A DNA stretch of 64,000 nucleotides from JACVRW01 sp963812915 (GTDB lineage Bacteria; Actinomycetota; Thermoleophilia; Solirubrobacterales; Thermoleophilaceae), in contig CAWEXB010000002.1 of NCBI GenBank assembly GCA_963812915.1, forward strand, positions 62,001 to 126,000. The letters run 5' to 3'. This document shows, in pieces, positions 34,621 through 41,370 of the stretch. Under the pieces are notes generated by a model. The model was not told the DNA's origin, did not search any database, and was given only the letters and a program-made list of their open reading frames with translations. The position numbers and the translations under genes were made by a program. How positions within the stretch are numbered: position 1 is the first letter of the stretch; each line of letters opens with the position of its first letter.

Positions 34621-35388
34621 CTACTCGAGCTCGAAGGTCAGGTCCGTCACGCCGATCGTGATGCGGTCGCCGGGTTTCAGCCGGGCCGAGTCGAGACGGC
34701 GTCCGTTCACCTTCACCCCGTTCGTCGAGCCCAGGTCGACCACCGACCAGCCCTCCTCGCCGCGGCGCACCTCGGCGTGGCGGCGCGACACGTTGGGATC
34801 GGAGACGACGACGTCGCAATCGCGGCTCCGTCCGACCACCGCCCGGTCGCCCCTGAGCACGCTTCGCCGGCCGTCGCCCACGAGCAGCGCCTGACGCCGG
34901 TCGAGCTCGGGCTCGAGACGACGTACCTCCCGGTCGGGCGAGTAGACCATGGTGTGGCCGAAGTCTCCCGCGGAGGGCGCGGGGGCCATCGGGGCGTCCG
35001 GCCGTTCCTCTTCCTCCGGCGGGGAGAGCAGCTGTGCCTGGATTCCGAACTCTCCGAGCTCGAGGCGCTCGTCCGTCTGAAACTCGACCTGCGGGCGGCT
35101 GGTGAGCGCCAAACCCTCCTGGCGGGCGTGCTCGAGCAGGTAGTCCGACAGCTCCTTGCGCAGCGCCGGCTCGTAGCTCGAGAACTGCTCGCGGTCCTTG
35201 GGTGAGAGGAAGACGCGGTAGTGATTCGGAACGTACACCCGCGAGACGGAGGACATCTGGTTCTCCTCCATCTCCTTGGCGAGCTTGTTGGCCAGCTCGA
35301 CGGGCTGAACGCTGGTCTTGAAGGCGCGCCCGAAGGCGCCCTCCACGAGTCCGCCGAGCTTGGCCTCGAGGTTGCGCAGCATGCTCAT
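34621..35388 (-). CDS. fhaA: DUF3662 and FHA-domain protein (FhaA type)
   Basis: The start is the ATG at 35388, preceded by GGGAG; a longer open frame exists upstream but has no family similarity. The 255-residue protein has a DUF3662 domain (about 1-120; LEAKLGGLVEGAFGRAFK, VPNHYRVFLSP) and a C-terminal FHA domain (about 165-255; GRSRDCDVVVSDPNVSRRHAEV, DLGSTNGVKVNG). The phosphothreonine-binding Arg, Ser and Asn are conserved. In mycobacteria FhaA binds the phosphorylated pseudokinase domain of MurJ and restrains late wall synthesis. It follows a polytopic kinase gene in the same operon. Confidence 0.9.
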   Translation of the reverse strand: MSMLRNLEAKLGGLVEGAFGRAFKTSVQPVELANKLAKEMEENQMSSVSRVYVPNHYRVFLSPKDREQFSSYEPALRKELSDYLLEHARQEGLALTSRPQVEFQTDERLELGEFGIQAQLLSPPEEEERPDAPMAPAPSAGDFGHTMVYSPDREVRRLEPELDRRQALLVGDGRRSVLRGDRAVVGRSRDCDVVVSDPNVSRRHAEVRRGEEGWSVVDLGSTNGVKVNGRRLDSARLKPGDRITIGVTDLTFELE

Positions 35389-35408
35389 ATCGCTCCCGGA
35401 GAGTAGCC

Positions 35409-37295
35409 CTATACCGTCGTGATTCGTGGCGCGCGCACGGCCTCCGCCGGCGGGGCGATCCGGGACACGGATACGACCACCAGCGCCGCGACGATCGCGC
35501 CCGCAACCGCGCCGCGAGCCTGCTCGAGCGCCACGTCGGCGGCCAGCACGTCGCCCAGCGCGACTTGCGCCGCGATCAGCCCCGCCGTCCAGAGGCCGGC
35601 GCCGATCAGGTCCAGGGCGATCCAGCGACCGCGAACCGCGAGCGGCAGCAGCGCCGCGAAGGCCGCCCAGACGACCAGCGGCGCGAGCGCGGGGGTCGTG
35701 AGGAGCGGTTCGAGGGCGTTCGACGCGGCGCTGGTGAGCGAGCCCTCGAAATCGCCGCGCGGGAGCGTCCCGTCCGGCGCGCCGAACAGCAGCGCCTCGC
35801 CGCTGAGCGCCTCGCCGAGGACGAGCCAGAGGAAGCCGGCGGCGGCCAGGCCGGCCCTGCGCCAGGCGGTCGGCGCCAGCGCCGCGACCCCGACGAAGGC
35901 CGGCGCGAGCGCGATCGTGCCGAGCAGCGGCGCGAGCACCGGCAGCGACCAAAGGAGCCCGGCGCGGGGCAGCAGGAACGGAACCGGAGCCACCGCCACC
36001 GCAACTACGAGCGCCGTGCCCTGGCGGTCGGCCTCCGGCGAGGCGAGCCAGACACATACCCCGGCCGCGGCGAGCAGCCAGCCGATCCGCGGAAGCAGGG
36101 CGATGGCGAGCGCCGCGAGGCCGGCCGCCGCCGGCGCCGAGAAGGGCGGCTCGGGACCGAGCGCCTCGAGGGCCGCAAGCACGAGCCCGCCGCCCAGGGC
36201 CCCGGCCCCCGCTCGACCGGCGAGCCGTAGCATCAGACTCCGCGGCGCGTCCGGATCCGCTCGACCGAGCAGGCCATGCGGCCCCTCCTCCGACACGGCA
36301 GCGAGTCGGCGCCGGCGCAACAGGCCACGACGCCGCGTCGTGGGCAGGCCCACGCGGCGCAGCGTCGCCGGCTCCACGAGGCCACCCTCGTCGTCCAGCT
36401 CCGGCTCTGCGCTGCGCAAGGCGGCCCGCAGCGAACCCGGCTCCGGGCGCCGCCCCGGATCCGGATCGAGCGCCGCGTCGATCGTGTCGCACAGCTCGAG
36501 GGGAAGCTCCCTGCGGAGAGCCGCCAGCGAGGGCAGCGGACGGCCGAGCCGACGGGCGGTGGCGGCCGGGCCGCCCGCGCGCACCGGGTTCGTCCCGGTC
36601 CACGCCTCGTAGAGGGTCAGCGCGAGCGAGTAGACGTCGCAGGCAGGCGTGACGCGCTCGCCATCCGCCTGCTCGGGGGCCATGTACGCGAGCGTGCCGA
36701 CCACGTCGCCGGTCCGTGTGATCGACTCACCGCTCACCACGTGAGCCACGCCGAAGTCGGTGAGCTTCGCGAAGCCCGCCCCCGCCGCCGGCTCGGCCAC
36801 GACCATGACGTTCTGAGGCTTCACGTCGCGGTGAATGACGCCGCGAGCGTGAGCGTGCTCCAGGGCTTCGCAGAGCGCCTCGCCGATGCGGGCCACGTCC
36901 CGGTCGGAGATCGCCCCCGCCCTCAGCAGCTCGGCCAGGGTTCGGCCCCGAACCAGCTCTGAGACCAGGTAGACGTCGTGCGCGTCGGAGGCCAGCTCGT
37001 AGACACCCACTATCCCCGGGTGGTTGAGGCGCGCGGCCGCTCGAGCCTCGCGCTCCACTCGCTCTCCCATCCCCCGCTCGCGCGGGATCGCCTTGACCGC
37101 GACCTCACGCTCGAGCTTCTCGTCCCAGCCCAGCCAGACGATGCCGAACCCGCCGGCGCCCAAGCGGCGCTCGAGCCGGTAGCGGTCGAGCACCAGCTGC
37201 GGGTCAGATGCTCCGGACAGCGCTTCGGTAGGGTCCGGGCTGCCGAGCGGCAGGGTGCCGAGCTCCTCGTCGAGGCTGCTGTCGAAGCGTTTCAT
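35409..37295 (-). CDS. Ser/Thr protein kinase with polytopic C-terminal membrane domain
   Basis: The kinase domain (about 37-290) has GAGGFGIVW, AVKAI, HRDVKPQN, TDFGVAH and APEQ, so it looks active. From about residue 355 to the end there are about 7-8 hydrophobic segments rich in Ala/Leu and no recognisable outer domain. PknA-like kinases in comparable operons have one helix; this polytopic form is unusual. It is the first gene of the minus-strand growth operon (20 bases before fhaA), so its own expression may set the level of the cluster. It diverges from the membrane protein gene at 37395. Confidence 0.85.
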   Translation of the reverse strand: MKRFDSSLDEELGTLPLGSPDPTEALSGASDPQLVLDRYRLERRLGAGGFGIVWLGWDEKLEREVAVKAIPRERGMGERVEREARAAARLNHPGIVGVYELASDAHDVYLVSELVRGRTLAELLRAGAISDRDVARIGEALCEALEHAHARGVIHRDVKPQNVMVVAEPAAGAGFAKLTDFGVAHVVSGESITRTGDVVGTLAYMAPEQADGERVTPACDVYSLALTLYEAWTGTNPVRAGGPAATARRLGRPLPSLAALRRELPLELCDTIDAALDPDPGRRPEPGSLRAALRSAEPELDDEGGLVEPATLRRVGLPTTRRRGLLRRRRLAAVSEEGPHGLLGRADPDAPRSLMLRLAGRAGAGALGGGLVLAALEALGPEPPFSAPAAAGLAALAIALLPRIGWLLAAAGVCVWLASPEADRQGTALVVAVAVAPVPFLLPRAGLLWSLPVLAPLLGTIALAPAFVGVAALAPTAWRRAGLAAAGFLWLVLGEALSGEALLFGAPDGTLPRGDFEGSLTSAASNALEPLLTTPALAPLVVWAAFAALLPLAVRGRWIALDLIGAGLWTAGLIAAQVALGDVLAADVALEQARGAVAGAIVAALVVVSVSRIAPPAEAVRAPRITTV

Positions 37296-37394
37296 CCCAC
37301 GTTTCGTGTTCGGTCTGCGGAGAGAGCGTCCTGCCGCCCCTTCATACTCTCAACCCGAAGCGCCATAGGCGCCTTCGGAGCGCTAGGAGCGATT

Positions 37395-38480
37395 CTGCTG
37401 TCCTTCCTCGACGAACCGGACGAGCCCGTACGCCGCCGCAGACGGCGGCCGCCAGGTGGTCCGTCAACGGACCGCCAGACGCTGGTCGTCCGGAGGACCA
37501 TAGCCATCGTCGCCGGGCTGATCGTGCTGATCCTGCTCGTGCTGGCGGTGAGAGGCTGCCTCAACGCCCGCAAGGAATCGGCGATGGAGGACTACGTCAC
37601 GGGCGCAAACGCGCTGGTCAGCGAGTCCAACGCGGAGAGCCGTGCGGTTTTCCGCGTGCTCCGGGGGCCGGGCGGCCAGGACCAGGCGGTGAACACCGAG
37701 ACCGCTCTGAACGGACAGCGCGTCGCGTCGAGCGGCCTGGTGGACCGCGCCGACGACCTCGACGTCCCGGACGAGCTGTCGACGGCGCAGGACTACCTGC
37801 TCGAGACGCTCGAGCTGCGGCGCGACGGAATCGCCGGGGTGGCCGACGCCATACCGCAGGCGCTCGCGGACCAGGAACGGCGCCAGAGCACGCAACGCGT
37901 CTCTCAGATGATGCGGGTCTTCTCTGCGAGCGACGTGATCTATTTCAGGCGCTACGTTCCCAACCTCACGAGCGCGCTCGAGGACGAGGACGTCAACGCC
38001 GACAACCCGGTTCAGAGCTCGTTCCTTCCGGACACCCAGTGGCTCGACCCGGCCTTCGTCGCCGACCAGGTGGCCGGCATCCGCAGCGGGGACGCCGGCG
38101 ACCAGGCGGCGGCGCCGGGCCTGCACGGAAACGGCCTGGGGACCGTCACGCTGGGCGGCGTCGCTCTCATCCCGGGGGCCTCCGCCACCGTCCAGATTAC
38201 GAACGATCTCGCCTTCGAGGTTCAGGTCGCAAACCAGGGCGAGAACACCGAAACGGACGTGACCGTGCGCGCGACGGTTGGGGAGGGAGGCGACGCAATC
38301 GAGCTGGAGGAGCAGCTCGACACGATCGCGGCGGGGGAGACCAAGGCGGTCGCGATCCCCCTCGACCAGCAGCCTCCCACGGGGCAGAACGTCCCGATCA
38401 CGGTCGAGGTGGAGCCGGTGCCGGGCGAAGACATGACCGACAACAACTCCGGCGACTTTTCGGTGATCTTCACTCAGTAG
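37395..38480 (+). CDS. Single-pass membrane protein with CARDB-like outer domain, probable CTG start
   Basis: The frame is clearly coding from LLSFLDEPDEPVRRRRRR onward, but it has no ATG/GTG/TTG before the membrane helix. AGGAG at 37385-37389 points to CTG at 37395 or 37398. A cytosolic basic tail is followed by one helix (about residues 38-58). An alpha-helical outer region follows (about 60-240), then an Ig-like CARDB-type domain (about 265-360; VANQGENTETDVTVR, DNNSGDFSVIF). The function is unknown. Position between the growth operon and DUF4446/pheA suggests a conserved envelope protein of this lineage. An uncorrected base error hiding an ATG is the alternative to CTG. Confidence 0.7.
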   Translation: MLSFLDEPDEPVRRRRRRPPGGPSTDRQTLVVRRTIAIVAGLIVLILLVLAVRGCLNARKESAMEDYVTGANALVSESNAESRAVFRVLRGPGGQDQAVNTETALNGQRVASSGLVDRADDLDVPDELSTAQDYLLETLELRRDGIAGVADAIPQALADQERRQSTQRVSQMMRVFSASDVIYFRRYVPNLTSALEDEDVNADNPVQSSFLPDTQWLDPAFVADQVAGIRSGDAGDQAAAPGLHGNGLGTVTLGGVALIPGASATVQITNDLAFEVQVANQGENTETDVTVRATVGEGGDAIELEEQLDTIAAGETKAVAIPLDQQPPTGQNVPITVEVEPVPGEDMTDNNSGDFSVIFTQ

Positions 38481-38514
38481 TGCCGCAGCACCGCCGTCGA
38501 TACCCTGAGCCGCC

Positions 38515-39024
38515 GTGGATGAGCTGAGCTCGACGGAGGGGATCGTCGCGCTCGCCGCGGCGGGCGCCGCGGCGCTTGCGCTCATCTGGCTGATCGTCGT
38601 GAGCGTGAAGCTGCGCCGGTTGCGAGCGGCGCAGCGCAGGGTGCTCGGCGCCGCGAATACCGACCTGGTTGGCCATGCCGCAACCCTTCAGGAGGCCTTT
38701 GTGCAGCTGCGCGACTGGGTGGAGGAGACCGCCTCCGGGCTCGACGAGCGCATGCGCGCGGCCGAGCACCGCATCGACGGCTGCGTCGCCTACACCTCAC
38801 TCGTGCGCTACGACGCCTACGACGAGATGTCCGGGATGCAGTCGAGCAGCGTCGCCCTGCTGGATTCGCACCGCACCGGCGTCGTCGTCTCGTCGATCCT
38901 GCACCGCGACCAGGCGCGCGTTTACGTGAAGCCGGTGCGCGCGGGCGCCTCCGAGATCGAGCTCTCTCCGGAGGAACAGGAGGCGATCGAGACGGCCGTG
39001 ACCGGCTCGCCCGCCGGCGCCTGA
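38515..39024 (+). CDS. DUF4446 family protein
   Basis: This is a 169-residue protein starting at GTG. One N-terminal helix (about 8-28) is followed by a coiled region. The DUF4446 core reads RYDAYDEMSGMQSSSVALLDSHRTGVVVSSILHRDQARVY. The family is found in Firmicutes and actinobacteria and has no known function. In many genomes it sits near parB/soj, so an origin-proximal position is typical. Its TGA shares a base with the pheA start (TGATG). Confidence 0.86.
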   Translation: MDELSSTEGIVALAAAGAAALALIWLIVVSVKLRRLRAAQRRVLGAANTDLVGHAATLQEAFVQLRDWVEETASGLDERMRAAEHRIDGCVAYTSLVRYDAYDEMSGMQSSSVALLDSHRTGVVVSSILHRDQARVYVKPVRAGASEIELSPEEQEAIETAVTGSPAGA

Positions 39025-39926
39025 TGCGGGTGGCCTATCTCGGTCCCGCGGGGACCTATAGCGAGGAGGCCCTGCGGGCGTCCGCCCCCAGCGGCGTCGA
39101 GGAGGTGCCGTACCCGACGATCCATGGGGCCGTCATGGCGGTGGAGCAGGGCGCCGTTGAGCGCGCGGTCGTCCCGATCGAGAACGCGCTGGAGGGGGCG
39201 GTGGCCATCACGCTCGACACTCTGGCCCTCGAGGCCACCGGGGTCCGCATCGCGGCCGAGGTGGTCCACCCCATCCATCACTGCGTCGTCGCCGCCGGCG
39301 AGCTCGAGCTGCACGAGGTCACCCGCATCGTCTCCCACCCGCAGGCCACGGCCCAATGTGAGCGCTTCCTGCGCCGGCGCCTGCCGCACGCGGAGCGCGT
39401 GATGTCCCCGTCGACGGCCGAGGCGGTGCTATCGATCCGGGGCGCGCGCGAGCCCGCCGTCGCGCTTGGCTCGCGGCTCGCCGCGCAGCTCTACGACTGC
39501 GTCGTTCTCGCCTACGACGTCGAGGACCATCCCGACAACGCCACCCGCTTCGTTTGGCTCGCGGCGGTCGACGCGGTCGGCGACCCGGGACCCGAGGCCA
39601 AGACCTCGATCGTGTTCTGGGGCGGCGGCGACCAGTCGCCGGGCTGGCTCGTGGACGTACTCCGCGAGTTCTCGGATCGCGGCGTGAACCTCACCCGCAT
39701 CGAATCCCGCCCGCGCCGGGTTCGGCTCGGTCACTACATGTTCTTCGCCGACCTCGAGGGCGCCGCGACCCGGCCGCCGGTCAGCGAGGCGCTGGGGTCG
39801 CTTCGCGGCCGCGTCGAGGAGATTCGGATTCTCGGCTCGTACGGGTCTGTCGGCGGGGGTGCTGGCTACACTGGTCGCCACCATGGCGGTGCGGGTGGAC
39901 CTGACCATCGCAGCCGAGGCGGGTGA
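39024..39926 (+). CDS. pheA: Prephenate dehydratase
   Basis: This 300-residue monofunctional enzyme converts prephenate to phenylpyruvate in phenylalanine synthesis. It starts MRVAYLGPAGTYSEEA and has VPIENALEGAV, SHPQATAQCERFL, and the catalytic NATRF motif. A C-terminal ACT domain (GWLVDVLREFSDRGVNLTRIESRP) holds the ESRP motif for Phe feedback binding. The last 25 residues are Gly/His-rich and overlap the HNH gene, so they are probably not conserved. Confidence 0.92.
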   Translation: MRVAYLGPAGTYSEEALRASAPSGVEEVPYPTIHGAVMAVEQGAVERAVVPIENALEGAVAITLDTLALEATGVRIAAEVVHPIHHCVVAAGELELHEVTRIVSHPQATAQCERFLRRRLPHAERVMSPSTAEAVLSIRGAREPAVALGSRLAAQLYDCVVLAYDVEDHPDNATRFVWLAAVDAVGDPGPEAKTSIVFWGGGDQSPGWLVDVLREFSDRGVNLTRIESRPRRVRLGHYMFFADLEGAATRPPVSEALGSLRGRVEEIRILGSYGSVGGGAGYTGRHHGGAGGPDHRSRGG

Positions 39927-40494
39927 CTCGGAACCAGGCCCTGCCGCCGCGCTGCCCGGGGCCGGCCGGGTTGCGCAGCGGGGAGGTTCGTCCGGCCGAG
40001 TCCTCGTGCTGAACGCCTCATACGAGCCGATCAACGTCTGCACGGTCCGTCGCGCCGCCGTCCTGCTCCTGAAGAACCGCGCCGAGATCCTCGAGAAGGG
40101 TGATTGGCCGCTGCACGCCGAGTCGATCACGCTCTCGCGGCCCGTGGTAATCCGGCTGCTCGCCTACGTGCGCATCCCGCGCGACGCCCACCGCCGCAAG
40201 ATCACCCGTCGCGCCGTGTTCGCGCGCGATCGCTGGACCTGCCAGTACTGCGGTCACGAGCGGGGCAGCCTGACCGTCGACCACGTCGTCCCCCGCTCCA
40301 AGGGCGGCGCATCGACCTGGGACAACATCGTGACCTGCTGCGCGCCGTGCAACCGGCGCAAGGGCGACCGCCTCCCGAGGCAGGTGAACATGCTTCCCGT
40401 GCGCACGCCGAGGGCGCCCAACCCCACCATCTTCATCCACGTGGCGACACCCAGCATCCCCGCTGCGTGGGAGCAGTACCTCGTGGCCGCGTAG
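39883..40494 (+). CDS. HNH endonuclease family protein
   Basis: The ATG at 39883 is preferred. A TACACT -10-like element at 39867-39872 would give a short or leaderless mRNA. After a variable N-terminus comes the core VLVLNASYEPINVCTVRRAAVLLL, typical of the actinobacterial HNH family. The zinc-bound HNH domain follows: CQYCG, TVDHVVPRSKGG, WDNIVTCCAPCN, with two CxxC pairs and the His-Asn residues. The family is a metal-dependent nuclease, often chromosomal and not linked to restriction. The biological target is unknown. TAGTG links it to the next gene. Confidence 0.86.
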   Translation: MAVRVDLTIAAEAGDSEPGPAAALPGAGRVAQRGGSSGRVLVLNASYEPINVCTVRRAAVLLLKNRAEILEKGDWPLHAESITLSRPVVIRLLAYVRIPRDAHRRKITRRAVFARDRWTCQYCGHERGSLTVDHVVPRSKGGASTWDNIVTCCAPCNRRKGDRLPRQVNMLPVRTPRAPNPTIFIHVATPSIPAAWEQYLVAA

Positions 40495-41099
40495 TGGTGC
40501 CGCCGGCGGAGCCCGACGACCCCGCGGCGCCCGACCGGCGCAACGCGCCGGGAGACGCCGGCGGCGGCCCGGCGCCGGCCGACGGGGAGCAGAAGGACAA
40601 GCCGGGCGACGAGCCGGGCGGAGTGGAGGCCGCGGGCGAGAGTGCGGATGCCGGCGCGGAGACCCCCCAAGCGGAGGCCGGCGCAGGCGAGCGGGCGGCG
40701 ACCGTCGACGACCTGCGGACCCTGAGGCGCTGGCTCCTGGTGGTCAGCGTGTGGGCGGTCGCGGCCACGGCAATCGCTGTGATCGCGCTGGTGGTCGCGA
40801 ATCGCTTCGACGAGGACGAGCTGAACACCCGCACGGCCGACCAGATTCGTGACGTGCAGCGAAGCCTCGAAAACCGAATCGACGACCTCGAGTCGCGCAT
40901 CGGCGAGCTGCCCACCGAGGAGGACATCTCGGATCTCGACAACCGTCTAGGAGAGGTCGAGGACCGCGTCGGCACGACGTCCGACCGGCTCGACCGTCTG
41001 GGCGCCCGGCTCGACGACCTCGACCAGCGAGTCGAGGAACTCGAGCAGACCGAGACCACCACCACTCAGACCCAAACCGAGACGGAGACGAATCCCTAG
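40494..41099 (+). CDS. Single-pass membrane protein with C-terminal coiled coil
   Basis: The start is GTG at 40494, sharing a base with the HNH stop (TAGTG); GTG 40497 is an alternative. The 201-residue product has an acidic, Pro/Ala/Gly-rich N-terminal region, one membrane helix (about 84-104), and a long heptad coiled coil (about 110-185; repeated DxLDxRxxEVE patterns). It ends in a Thr/Glu tail. No family was recognised. The heptads suggest an oligomeric envelope or cytoskeleton-linked protein (inference). Confidence 0.7.
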   Translation: MVPPAEPDDPAAPDRRNAPGDAGGGPAPADGEQKDKPGDEPGGVEAAGESADAGAETPQAEAGAGERAATVDDLRTLRRWLLVVSVWAVAATAIAVIALVVANRFDEDELNTRTADQIRDVQRSLENRIDDLESRIGELPTEEDISDLDNRLGEVEDRVGTTSDRLDRLGARLDDLDQRVEELEQTETTTTQTQTETETNP

Positions 41100-41117
41100 C
41101 GGCGTCCCGCGAAAAGT

Positions 41118-41143
41118 GAGGGGCGCCCTCGCGGACGCCCCTC
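41118..41143 (+). terminator. Intrinsic terminator-like hairpin
   Basis: GAGGGGCG and CGCCCCTC form a perfect 8-bp stem with a 10-base loop, 19 bases after the coiled-coil gene stop. It is followed by GTCGAGTTT. It should end the pheA-HNH-coiled-coil transcript. Confidence 0.65.
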
Positions 41144-41259
41144 GTCGAGTTTGCTGAACGTTGTCGGCGGCACCTCAGGCGACCGGAGGGACCATTCCCG
41201 GCCAGGGCCAATCCGACGGTGTCTCGGGTGGACTCCGCTTGACGGGGTCCAGCTCCGGT

Positions 41260-41304
41260 CTAGCGGCCGGACACCTCCAGGGTCCCAAGAAATCTGTCAG
41301 TCAA
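41260..41304 (-). CDS. Mini-ORF of 14 codons with very strong Shine-Dalgarno, downstream of gyrA
   Basis: On the minus strand AAAGGAGGTGGT (41322-41311) is a near-complete match to the anti-Shine-Dalgarno of 16S rRNA. It lies 6 bases before a TTG at 41304 that opens MTDRFLGTLEVSGR and stops at TAG. The surrounding region (41201-41260) can fold into hairpins, including TGGACTCC/GGGGTCCA at 41229-41251. There is no downstream gene on this strand before the convergent terminator. It may be a tiny peptide gene, the ribosome-loading part of a small RNA, or a chance match. The strength of the ribosome-binding site, far above that of the genes around it, is the main evidence. Confidence 0.4.
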   Translation of the reverse strand: MTDRFLGTLEVSGR

Positions 41305-41370
41305 GCTCGGACCACCTCCTTTCCCTGGTACCGCTCAGTAAAGCAAACCGGGAGGCGGTATCGAAGCCGC

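Noticed and set aside
34621..36603. Long 660-codon version of FhaA
   Set aside because: Sequence before the ATG at 35388 is antisense-like shadow of the kinase gene and has no family similarity.
41308..41323. Plus-strand sequence resembling the 3' end of 16S rRNA (GGACCACCTCCTTTC)
   Set aside because: The match is limited to the anti-Shine-Dalgarno segment and no 16S sequence precedes it. On the minus strand it reads as a ribosome-binding site before a mini-ORF.
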